Assembly: GCA_016928235.1 (NCBI GenBank)
Contig: JAFGLD010000001.1
Location: 1 to 40,209, forward strand
Source: Anaerolineae bacterium
Lineage (GTDB): Bacteria; Chloroflexota; Anaerolineae; Aggregatilineales; UBA3940
Length of the DNA stretch: 40,209 bases
Direction: 5' to 3'
Shown: one piece after another, positions 33,209 through 40,209 of the stretch
Position numbering within the stretch: the stretch's first letter is position 1
Layout: each line of letters starts with the position of its first letter
Made by a program: the position numbers and the translations under genes
Notes under the pieces: model-generated
Told to the model about the DNA's origin: nothing
Database searches by the model: none
Seen by the model: only the letters and a program-made list of their open reading frames with translations

Positions 33209-34702
33209 CTAAAGCCCTAGCAGCCAACGCCGGGATGTTAATGCCTCTTCAGAGACAGGCATCAAGATAAAGTGCAAAAATGTGCGGGTGGCGATCACCG
33301 CCGTGAACAAGTTGATCACAAGACCGATTCCTAACGTAAGGGCAAACCCGGTCACCGCGCCGGCTCCATAGCTGGTGCCAAACGCATACAAGATGAAACA
33401 GATAATGAGTGTGGACAGGTTCGAGTCGCGGATGGATGTCCAGGCACGGTCGAATCCGGCATCGACGGCTGTTTTCAGCCGCTTGCCGGCTCGTAGCTCT
33501 TCCTTCATGCGTTCGAAGATCAGGATGTTACCATCGACCGCCGTGCCGACTGAGATCAAGAAGCCGGTAATGGCCGGCAGTGTCAGTGTGACCGGCACCA
33601 ACTTAAAGATGGCGAAGTTCAGCGCAGCGAAAGTTAACAGTGCCAGGGCAGCTGAGATGCCGGGCACGCGATAGTAAATCAGCATGAAGAGCAGTACAAC
33701 ACCGATACCGATAATACCCGCTCGCGTACTCTGCTCGACAGAGATCTGGCCGAGCGTTGGGCCAACCGTATTCGTGGACTGTATCCGAAGCGGAACCGGC
33801 AGCGCGCCGTATTTCAACTGGGTTGCCAGCTGATTGGCTTCATCCAGGGTGAACTGACCTGTGATAATGCCTTCTCCATCAGTGATATGAGCTTGAATGG
33901 TGGGCGCCGAGATCACCACGCCGTCCAGCACAATGCCCAGAACCTTATCGATATGAGTCTTGGTGTAATCACTAAAGATAGTGGCTCCCTCGGGTGTCAT
34001 CTTGAATGCGACGACATACCGGGTCCCCACACTCTGCTCCATTGTCACATTAGCTGTTACGAGCATTTCACCAGTCATCACTGTGTGGTAGATTTTTTCT
34101 TCTGTGACAACAGGCTCCGATGTCTCTGTCGGCTCCGCCTCGGAGGTGGCCTCGCCTTCAGTTATCGGGGCAGTATCTTGCTGTCTCTGAACATGATCCG
34201 TCAAGATAGGTGTTCCTGGTGGAAGTGCTACATCCATCTCGACGAACTCCAGCAGAGCCGTTTGGCGGATGAGATCGGTGGCCCGTTCGGGATCCTGGTA
34301 ACCCGGCAGCTCGATGATCAGACGGCGCTTGCCGCTGATCTGGACGACAGGTTCGAGGGCTCCCAGGGCATTGATACGATTCTCAACGATACGGCGGACC
34401 TCGTTCATCGACTCTCGGCTGGGATCTTCACCGCTGGGCAAATCGGCCTCCAGCAATACTTGCAATCCGCCTGCCAGATCCAGGCCCTGCCGGACAGCGA
34501 CAGGCTTATCGATTTCCGGAGTACCATCATTATTCAGATCAATAACAATGCCTGAAGTACTGGGGAGACAGACCCAGCCTGCAAAAACGACCAACAAAAC
34601 GGTAAAAGACAACCAGACAACCTGATGATTGGGTCGAAAGGTGATCAGCAACACCACAACAATGACACAGGCTGCCAACCAGATAATAGGAAAGATAGTC
34701 AA
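33209..34702 (-). CDS. secD: Protein translocase subunit SecD
   Basis: A 497-residue SecD. Hallmarks: GLDLAGGLQVLLEAD, VENRINALGALEPVVQ, RRLIIELPGYQDPERA, and the membrane block with GTAVDGNILIFERMKEELRAGK. A Glu/Thr-rich insertion (around 165-200, with EATSEAEPTETSEP) enlarges the periplasmic P1 region and is unusual. The start ATG 34702 is suitable. It pairs with secF downstream. Confidence 0.95.
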   Translation of the reverse strand: MTIFPIIWLAACVIVVVLLITFRPNHQVVWLSFTVLLVVFAGWVCLPSTSGIVIDLNNDGTPEIDKPVAVRQGLDLAGGLQVLLEADLPSGEDPSRESMNEVRRIVENRINALGALEPVVQISGKRRLIIELPGYQDPERATDLIRQTALLEFVEMDVALPPGTPILTDHVQRQQDTAPITEGEATSEAEPTETSEPVVTEEKIYHTVMTGEMLVTANVTMEQSVGTRYVVAFKMTPEGATIFSDYTKTHIDKVLGIVLDGVVISAPTIQAHITDGEGIITGQFTLDEANQLATQLKYGALPVPLRIQSTNTVGPTLGQISVEQSTRAGIIGIGVVLLFMLIYYRVPGISAALALLTFAALNFAIFKLVPVTLTLPAITGFLISVGTAVDGNILIFERMKEELRAGKRLKTAVDAGFDRAWTSIRDSNLSTLIICFILYAFGTSYGAGAVTGFALTLGIGLVINLFTAVIATRTFLHFILMPVSEEALTSRRWLLGL

Positions 34703-34925
34703 GGGTATGCTCCTTGCCGGTCAAATTGAGGTAAGAGGTAATAGGCAGCACGGAATGTTAACGTGTTGCTGGGTGACTGTCAAAAAAGCTGTCAGCAAAG
34801 GAATAGGGGATTATCGATATACGTGTAAATTGTACAGTAACCAACATTGACAAGATACAGCATACGCCACTATCAGCATACTGTTTGTTTCACGCCAACA
34901 ATGCCGGTCGCCTTTACCCAAGACC
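34703..34925. other. Intergenic region upstream of secD
   Basis: About 220 bases with no gene. It should hold the secD promoter on the minus strand, but no clear boxes were seen. It ends at the left inverted repeat of the IS66-like remnant. Confidence 0.5.
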
Positions 34926-35428
34926 CGTCGTAACTATTCAGACATGATATCAGTGAGAAAAGGTGGACAATAATGAGCACCAGATAGTCTTCCAGCAGAT
35001 CAAACACCTGTCACTTCTCGACCTTCTCTGCCTCGATACCTCCCAAGTTGGTATTGCAACGCCCGCAATGCCCAACTGAGTGCGCTTGAACCCGATCCGG
35101 CTTATCTACAAGGCTCCAGTCGATGTCCGATATGCCCAAACAGACCACCCGATTTCCTCTCTCCCGAACGCGGTCATCCTGCTTTGTTCAACCCGTCGCC
35201 GGCAGGTGGCTTACCACTATTGTGGCTATCTTTCTTTAGTTCGTCGACCTTTGCCTCTAATGCCCGTATTTTCTGATACGACCTCTCATACATAGCCAGA
35301 CTAGCCTCTTTACACAAGGCTCGTAGATCTTCGATAGTCGGCAACGGTTCTGGGAGCATGTATCATATTTTCTCAGTCATGTGTATGATTCGCGTTAGAC
35401 TTCTCAACCTGGCTGAATAGTTACGACG
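34926..35428. mobile_element. Internally deleted IS66-like element with intact terminal repeats
   Basis: Perfect 16-bp inverted repeats CGTCGTAACTATTCAG (34926-34941) and CTGAATAGTTACGACG (35413-35428) bound a 503-bp element that contains a decayed transposase on the minus strand. Full IS66-type elements are much longer (over 1.5 kb), so this is a deletion derivative. No 8-bp flanking duplication remains. The right end abuts a thioesterase-like gene fragment. Confidence 0.65.
34970..35359 (-). pseudogene. IS66-like transposase, N-terminal fragment with stops and frameshift
   Basis: From ATG 35359 the frame reads a coiled-coil segment and SHNSGKPPAGDG, which corresponds to NSSKPPSSDG of IS66 transposases. 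A TGA follows, then in the same frame GERKSGGLFGHIGHRLE (usually GGQPGHPGHTLE). A shift then gives HCGRCNTNL and VFDLLEDYLV in another frame with a second in-frame stop before QVFDL. Together they match the IS66 N-terminal and zinc-finger region. The catalytic domain is missing. Confidence 0.72.
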
Positions 35429-35550
35429 AAGAATTGCTTTCTCGGGCGCAGACACTGTGGGTGTGGATCGATTTGAGAACAGGCCGGCCAATTCGCATTC
35501 CGGAACATTTCCTGGACGAGTTGGCCGACAACTTAGCGGTGGAGACATAA
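35389..35550 (+). pseudogene. Thioesterase-like gene, C-terminal fragment
   Basis: An open stretch with no start codon reads LLSRAQTLWVWIDLRTGRPI and continues IRIPEHFLDELADNLAVET before TAA. Acyl-CoA/acyl-ACP thioesterases of the hotdog fold usually end in a similar RAxTxWVxxDxxTGRPxxIP block. The right inverted repeat of the IS66-like element (35413-35428) sits inside its 5' part, so the insertion and later deletion probably removed the rest. Confidence 0.55.
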
Positions 35551-35596
35551 TCACCACTGTCACCCGCGGTGATCGCCGGATGGCAGAGAACTCCTC

Positions 35597-36757
35597 TCAG
35601 GCCGCTTTGTCCCTGTCTACGGGCAGGCACACGGTGAATGTGCTTCCCTGGTTGATTCCTGGTGAGCAGGCCCTGATTGTTCCCCCCATGGCATCGACCA
35701 GTTTCTTTGCAATATATAGGCCTAGTCCCAGCGATTTTTCGTCACCGGTCGGTCTGGCGCTAAGCCGCGCAAACTTGGTAAAAAGACGGACATGATCTTC
35801 TTCCGATAAGCCAAGCCCTTCATCTGTCACCTCGATAGTCACAGATTGGCTATCTCTGAACAGCCGAACCGTGACAGATGTGTTGCTGAGAGAATATTTA
35901 ATCGCATTCGAGATCAGGTTAGATAACACTTCTCCCAACAGCGTAGCATCTATTTGAATCTGATAGTCGTCCTTGCTCCCTTCATAGCTGAGCGCAATGT
36001 GTTTTTCCGAAGCCAAAGTTGCGTATTGCTCCAGTACCTGAGCGATAATCGCTCCAGGAAAGCCGGGCTGCAATTGAACATGGATGGGCTTATCGTCGAT
36101 CTGCGCAACATCCAGTAAGCGGGTGATGATCAATACCATTTGATCTTTGGCCTCTTTAAGGACATCGAGGTGCTTAGAAATCTTCTCGACGGTCAGAGAG
36201 GCATAGTATTCTTTCAAAATATCGACCTTGAGCGCCATGGCTGCCAGGATGTTGCCCAGGTCATGGGCCAAAATACTCAGTATCTCTTCCCGATCTTTCA
36301 ACAGGTTTTCAAGACGGGCATTGGCCTCCACCAGTTGTTTGTTGATGCTCTCTTTTGTCTCGATCTGTTCGATGAGTTTCTTTTGAAGCTGGCGTACTTT
36401 CAGTTGTGTCTCAACTCGTACCAGCACTTCTGCCACCTGGAATGGCTTGACAATGTAATCTACACCTCCAATGTCAAAGGCTTGCACTTTGTCCAGTGTT
36501 TCATCGAGGGCGCTGACAAACACAACCGGTATCGATGCCAGAGCAGGGTCAGCCTTCAATTGGCGGCAAACCTCGTAGCCACTAATATCCGGCATCAAGA
36601 TATCTAACAGGATCAAATCTGGTGGAGAGTTGTGTACTGCTTCGATAGCTTGTTGTCCATTGTTGGCAACCTGAATGGTGTATCCATTGTTTTTCAACAT
36701 CATGGACAAGACATCCAGATTTTCCTGAGTGTCGTCGACGATGAGTATCTGGGACAT
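35597..36757 (-). CDS. Response regulator-histidine kinase hybrid
   Basis: A 386-residue protein with a receiver domain first (ILIVDDTQENLDVL, phospho-acceptor Asp 52 in LILLDILMPD, KPF motif near 104), then a coiled coil, then a histidine kinase: ILAHDLGNILAAM with His 165, NLISNAIKYS N-box, DEGLGLSEED, and GLGLYIAKKLVDAMGG. Receiver-first kinases are common in cyanobacteria and Chloroflexota and usually relay from other kinases. ATG 36757 has AAGGTGG upstream. No partner regulator is adjacent. Confidence 0.9.
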   Translation of the reverse strand: MSQILIVDDTQENLDVLSMMLKNNGYTIQVANNGQQAIEAVHNSPPDLILLDILMPDISGYEVCRQLKADPALASIPVVFVSALDETLDKVQAFDIGGVDYIVKPFQVAEVLVRVETQLKVRQLQKKLIEQIETKESINKQLVEANARLENLLKDREEILSILAHDLGNILAAMALKVDILKEYYASLTVEKISKHLDVLKEAKDQMVLIITRLLDVAQIDDKPIHVQLQPGFPGAIIAQVLEQYATLASEKHIALSYEGSKDDYQIQIDATLLGEVLSNLISNAIKYSLSNTSVTVRLFRDSQSVTIEVTDEGLGLSEEDHVRLFTKFARLSARPTGDEKSLGLGLYIAKKLVDAMGGTIRACSPGINQGSTFTVCLPVDRDKAA

Positions 36758-36869
36758 TTTACCACCTTTACAAAGCATCACTCATATAAACGAGTTTACC
36801 GTCCCTATTGTTACCAACAATCATAGTACAGGATATTGGATCAGGGTAGTTAAGTGGTAAATCGACCGT

Positions 36870-38267
36870 TTATCCCAACCCGGAGCGGTCCAGGATTTCA
36901 TCGGCGGCGCCCGGCAAGATTCCCAGCTCCCATGCCAGATCCAGGAGCGTGTAACGAGCACGGTAGCGGCTGCCATAGATCAGGGCATCGAGTGCCTGCT
37001 GCCGTGTGCGCCGAATCGTATCTAAAGAAAAGACAAAACCGGCACTTTCGAGGTTGCCTTGAACTATTTTCCACTGTCCGATATAGGGAACGAGGGCTTC
37101 CCAGATAGCCTGCCAGTTATCTAAAACATTACCAATATAGGTCATAAACTGCTCATCAGGTATCCATTTTGACAGTATTGCCTCGTCAAAAAGCGGAGCT
37201 TTGGAACCAAACCTGGCTTGATTTTCCGACCGTAATGTCTCCAGTGAAGGTCGTTGCCTCAGCAGTCGCTCAGGATCGATTCCATCAATGTCCAGCCTAC
37301 GCATGAAATCCCACAACGTATGGGACAACAGCGTACCAACTCCAACCTGGATACCATGTAGATTCCTGGGAGCATCGTCCATCTCGGCTTGCAAATCCCA
37401 AAAATGCGAGAAGACGTGCTCGCAACCGGAAGAGGGGGATGTGTTGCCCTCGACCATCGTCATCGAGATACCCGAAATCAAGATAGCCTCGCCCAGATGA
37501 TGGACATCCTGTTTCTTGCCTTGACCAATGCCCTGGGCTGACTGCAAATAGAGCGGCTCGCCCATGCCGGTCAGTTGGAAAGGAACAGGACAGAAATACG
37601 TCTGGCGGAGCAGGTTGCCCAGCAGCCAATCCGCATTACAAATCGTTCGGGCCACCAGATCACCCAGACCGGCCAGGAGCATGGGCTTGGGCGCGCCGGC
37701 CAGAATGGGCACATCGAACAGCACAGCATTGGCAGGTGTCAGCCAGGCGCTGGTCTTGACGCCATTCCGGGTCATTGTAGCTGTGATCGAGGTGTGGGCA
37801 TTCATCGAAGGGGCAGTGCCATACAAGATGAAGGGTTTGTTGACTTTGGTAGCAATCCACTTGGTGAGATCGGCGATGACTCCCGAACCGGCTCCAACAA
37901 TCAGATCAATATCGTCATCGATTTGTCCGGCAACCTCATCTCCCAGCTCCTCTAGCGGCTCCAGCAAAGTGTCGGACTCTCCCAGCCCTACCAGAGCCAG
38001 GTTCATAGAAGTAAGCGGATCGATCACGTCTGCCTGAATGATGGCCTCGATGGCTCGGTCGTAGATCAATGCTGTTTTGTGTGGCTTGCCATCCAGGATC
38101 GCCGCGGCAATATCAGGCAGTTCATCGATCAAGCCCTCGCCGATCCGGATTTTCCCAATCGGCACCTGATGTGCCCTGCCGCAGATCGGGCACTGCAAAG
38201 TAGAGCCCGCCAGCTCAGATGCATCGAGGCATAAGTACTGGTCGAGATCGGTAAATACTCTTGCCAT
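36870..38267 (-). CDS. sn-glycerol-1-phosphate dehydrogenase family protein (AraM-like)
   Basis: A 465-residue iron/zinc alcohol-dehydrogenase-fold protein. NAD-binding LIVGAGSGVIADLTKWIA, GTAPSMNAHTSITATMT, the metal-site Asp in NADWLLG, His in GCEHVFSHFWD and His in HGIQVGVGT. These match bacterial AraM/G1PDH, which reduces dihydroxyacetone phosphate to glycerol-1-phosphate. The N-terminus has an extra CPICGRAH motif that could bind zinc. It is divergent from the LacI-controlled genes that follow, so co-regulation is possible but unproven. Confidence 0.85.
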   Translation of the reverse strand: MARVFTDLDQYLCLDASELAGSTLQCPICGRAHQVPIGKIRIGEGLIDELPDIAAAILDGKPHKTALIYDRAIEAIIQADVIDPLTSMNLALVGLGESDTLLEPLEELGDEVAGQIDDDIDLIVGAGSGVIADLTKWIATKVNKPFILYGTAPSMNAHTSITATMTRNGVKTSAWLTPANAVLFDVPILAGAPKPMLLAGLGDLVARTICNADWLLGNLLRQTYFCPVPFQLTGMGEPLYLQSAQGIGQGKKQDVHHLGEAILISGISMTMVEGNTSPSSGCEHVFSHFWDLQAEMDDAPRNLHGIQVGVGTLLSHTLWDFMRRLDIDGIDPERLLRQRPSLETLRSENQARFGSKAPLFDEAILSKWIPDEQFMTYIGNVLDNWQAIWEALVPYIGQWKIVQGNLESAGFVFSLDTIRRTRQQALDALIYGSRYRARYTLLDLAWELGILPGAADEILDRSGLG

Positions 38268-38666
38268 ATGTGATATCCTTTGTGATAGCAGTGGATAGCC
38301 AAACTATGATTGAGGATCATAGAATGACGATTGCAAACAAGCAAACGTAGGCGATGCTCATCGTCTCGGCCCTTGTTTGGTGATCGGTTTTCGGTGATCA
38401 GTTCTCAGCCTTAAAGACAAAAGGCAAAGGTTGTCAATTAAGAGGTCATCGAATAGGTGTGACAGCAGCCAGGGCGCATCTATCATCGCAAATTCCGAAG
38501 AGGCTGGAAGCCCTTGACCTATGGCCAAGATGATGACCGTCACCGAGCAAATTGGGTGACCTGGTTTATGTTGGCATTTGTACCCAAAACAGACACTCCG
38601 GATAGGTAGAAATAGCGACAGAACCTAACCTGGCGCAATCTTTTTTGTGCTTAATGTTACAATTTC
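38268..38666. other. Intergenic region between the G1PDH-like gene and lacI
   Basis: About 400 bases with no credible gene (a 61-residue frame at 38358-38543 has no family features). GGTGATCGG and GGTGATCAG (38380-38400) form a short repeat. The lacI promoter and operators are just downstream of this stretch. Confidence 0.5.
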
Positions 38667-38695
38667 TTGACTTCGGATGTGTTCTCGTATACCAT
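38667..38695 (+). promoter_or_regulatory. Promoter of the LacI-family gene
   Basis: A -35 box TTGACT (38667-38672), a 17-base spacer, and a -10 box TACCAT (38690-38695). Operator 1 begins 6 bases downstream, so a bound repressor would block initiation. The start codon is at 38777. Confidence 0.6.
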
Positions 38696-38700
38696 AGTGC

Positions 38701-38714
38701 TGAGAGCGTTCCCA
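38701..38714. promoter_or_regulatory. LacI-family operator 1
   Basis: TGAGAGCGTTCCCA overlaps the expected transcription start of the LacI-family gene. It matches operator 2 except at one base, and both have the central CG typical of LacI-family half-sites. The imperfect palindrome is TGRGAGCGNTCYCA-like. Confidence 0.7.
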
Positions 38715-38741
38715 AAGATCGCCCTTTTTAATCCCAAATTG

Positions 38742-38755
38742 TGAGAGCGCTCCCA
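38742..38755. promoter_or_regulatory. LacI-family operator 2
   Basis: TGAGAGCGCTCCCA, with the perfect core GAGCGCTC, lies 41 bp from operator 1 (about four helical turns) and 21 bp before the ATG. The spacing suits cooperative binding of two dimers. The regulator encoded just downstream is the obvious ligand. Confidence 0.75.
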
Positions 38756-38776
38756 ACGCCACAATATAGCTGACGT

Positions 38777-39799
38777 ATGGCACATACAAACAAGAGCCTT
38801 ACCCTGGAGAAGATTGCCGCGATGGCTGGTGTATCCCGCTCGACGGTGTCGCGCGTGGTTAACGACGAACCCAATGTGAGTGAAGAAACTCGCGCACAAG
38901 TATGGGAAGTTGTCCACAAAATGGGCTACCATCCCAACGCCGCTGCGCGTAGTCTCGCTGGGCGCCGCAGTCACATACTGGGCATAGTCATTCCCCGGAC
39001 TGTGAACTCTATATTTGTCGATCCTTTCTTTCCATTGTTGCTGCAAGGCGCGTCGGAAGAAACATCCAGGCATGGCTATCTCATGATGATGTCGATGCTC
39101 GATCGCCTCGCTGAACAAGACTTTTACCACCGCGCAGTGCGCAGCCAAACAATGGATGGACTGATTATCTCATCGACCGTGTTGGATGAGCCTCTCATCC
39201 CCTTGTTGCTGGAAGAACAGGTGCCTTTTGTCAGTGTTGGTCGCCTACCCGCTCATGCGGATGTCAGTTATATCGATGTTGACAACCTGCATGGCGCGCG
39301 CATGGCTGTCAACCACTTGCTTGAAGTGGGACGGCAACACATAGCAACGATTACCGGCCCGCTCAACACTGTCGTGGGGTTAGATCGCCTGGAGGGGTAC
39401 GAAACAGCACTTCGCTCAGCAGGAAAAACCATCGACAACACATTCATAGTCGAAGGAGACTTTACGGAAGTTGGTGGTTGCAATGCTATGCGACGGCTGC
39501 TTGATTGTAAACCCGATGCCGTCTTCGTTGCCAGCGATTTGATGGCCTTTGGCGCATTGCGTGCGTTGCGGCAAGCCGGGCTACAGGTACCGGCTGACGT
39601 GGCTATCATAGGATTTGACGATGCCCAAATTGCTACTCTGACCGAGCCCCAGTTGACAACAGTACGTCAGCCGACCTTTGAGATGGGGCGAGCAGCGGTC
39701 GATCTGCTGCGCTGCCTGGTGGAACAGGATGATAGCCCACCTCAGCGCCGGATTCTTTCCACTGAGTTAGTTATCCGGGATTCATGTGGTTCCGGTTAA
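38777..39799 (+). CDS. LacI-family transcriptional regulator
   Basis: A 340-residue regulator. N-terminal helix-turn-helix LTLEKIAAMAGVSRSTVSRV, hinge with NPNAAARSLAGRRS-like sequence, then a periplasmic-binding-like sensor domain starting ILGIVIP and ending with FDDAQIATLTEPQLTTV. LacI proteins sense a sugar and release an operator. Two matching operators precede the gene, suggesting autoregulation and probable control of the transporter gene downstream. The inducer is unknown. Confidence 0.94.
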   Translation: MAHTNKSLTLEKIAAMAGVSRSTVSRVVNDEPNVSEETRAQVWEVVHKMGYHPNAAARSLAGRRSHILGIVIPRTVNSIFVDPFFPLLLQGASEETSRHGYLMMMSMLDRLAEQDFYHRAVRSQTMDGLIISSTVLDEPLIPLLLEEQVPFVSVGRLPAHADVSYIDVDNLHGARMAVNHLLEVGRQHIATITGPLNTVVGLDRLEGYETALRSAGKTIDNTFIVEGDFTEVGGCNAMRRLLDCKPDAVFVASDLMAFGALRALRQAGLQVPADVAIIGFDDAQIATLTEPQLTTVRQPTFEMGRAAVDLLRCLVEQDDSPPQRRILSTELVIRDSCGSG

Positions 39800-39997
39800 C
39801 GAGTGTAAGTCAATTAGTTTATCAAGGAGGCGTGCTAAAGATTCAATTCAAGGAGAGAGAAGTCAAAACTCACGCAAGAAAAGCATTACCCCCATTGTCG
39901 CAAAATGGAGGCAATGCGGTGTGAGGCAAGCAACATACAGCGTGCAGCTTGAATGTTGCTACTAGCCATCGCTTACTATTGAAGGAAAGGGTAAATA

Positions 39998-40209
39998 ATG
40001 TCTAAGACTCGTTTTTCAACACTGTTGATCGGCCTTTTGGTCATCAGTATGGTCATGAGTGCCTGTGGCGGCACTGCCGCGACCACGGTTGCTCCTGTGG
40101 CAACTGACGCGGCTCCGGCAACTGACGCGGCTCCGGCAACTGACGCAGCTCCGGCAACTGACGCAGCTGGTGAGGAAACTGTCGTTCTGAATGTATGGTC
40201 ATTCACCAA
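39998..40209 (+). CDS. Sugar ABC transporter solute-binding lipoprotein (partial, 5' end)
   Basis: The frame opens at ATG 39998 after AAGGAAAGGG and runs off the window. The N-terminus is a lipoprotein signal with lipobox MSAC, then a linker containing a four-copy TDAAPA repeat, and then EETVVLNVWSFT, the usual first strand of family 1 sugar-binding proteins (VxLxxWxF). Immediately behind a LacI regulator this would be the binding protein of a carbohydrate importer. Only the first 70 residues are visible. Confidence 0.8.
   Translation, partial: MSKTRFSTLLIGLLVISMVMSACGGTAATTVAPVATDAAPATDAAPATDAAPATDAAGEETVVLNVWSFT
40100..40168. repeat. 18-bp tandem repeat in the lipoprotein linker
   Basis: Nearly identical units GCAACTGACGCGGCTCCG occur three times with a fourth shortened copy. 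They encode ATDAAP repeats, a flexible linker between the lipid anchor and the binding domain. Copy number may vary by slippage. Confidence 0.85.

Noticed and set aside
1..40209. tRNA or rRNA genes
   Set aside because: No cloverleaf-like segment with a TTCGA-type arm at proper spacing, and no rRNA core sequence, was recognised on either strand by eye; a tRNAscan run would settle it.

Overview
The window looks like a chromosomal segment of a Chloroflexota bacterium, probably an anaerobic Anaerolineae-type lineage. This is inferred from gene content and protein style: HdrABC-MvhD, an AraM-type glycerol-1-phosphate dehydrogenase, low-complexity Ala/Thr/Asp linkers after lipoprotein cysteines, NBR1-type Trp domains, and many short palindromic repeats. 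No rRNA or tRNA gene was seen, so the placement is not proven.

Layout. 1-420 holds the 3' end of an IS5-like transposase, its terminal repeat, and a short element sharing that terminus. 415-4259 (minus) is a compact run: P-loop/TPR ATPase, O-methyltransferase, galactokinase-like GHMP kinase. 4405-9158 (plus) is a cobalamin salvage operon: promoter, cobalamin riboswitch, btuF, btuC, btuD, an adenosyltransferase and cobT. 9289-10378 has a VKOR-type disulfide-forming membrane protein and a small STAS-like protein. 10518-15913 (minus) is housekeeping: dnaX, ybaB, recR, clpC. 15989-16262 carries two short inverted-repeat elements, one flanked by 8-bp direct repeats. nth follows. 17405-22894 (plus) is an electron-transfer cluster: hdrC, hdrB, hdrA, mvhD, a dicluster ferredoxin-like protein and a rubrerythrin-like protein. 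After it come a FocA-family channel, then galU next to a glucuronokinase-like gene. 26274-27781 (minus) holds an FmdB-type zinc ribbon, hypB, a small membrane protein and hypA. 27927-29000 is repeat-rich and gene-poor: a short TIR element, about 14.5 copies of a 21-bp tandem repeat, a degraded ORF and another palindromic element. 29213-31105 (plus) is an NBR1/SGNH lipoprotein and a small membrane protein. 31171-34702 (minus) is an MDR dehydrogenase, secF and secD. 34926-35550 is an internally deleted IS66-like element beside a thioesterase fragment. 35597-38267 (minus) is a response-regulator/kinase hybrid and a glycerol-1-phosphate dehydrogenase. 38667-40209 (plus) is a LacI regulator with two upstream operators and the start of a solute-binding lipoprotein.

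How the genes work together. The cell appears to import and finish corrinoids (transport, adenosylation, lower-ligand activation); no de novo corrin ring gene is present here. The Hdr cluster suggests flavin-based electron bifurcation without a hydrogenase subunit alongside, possibly formate-linked given the dicluster protein and FocA. HypA/HypB imply a nickel enzyme elsewhere. GalU plus the glucuronokinase-like protein suggests UDP-sugar salvage. The most notable observations are a riboswitch terminator that overlaps the btuF reading frame, a MITE-like element with a clean target duplication, an IS66-like remnant with intact ends, and the 21-bp tandem array.
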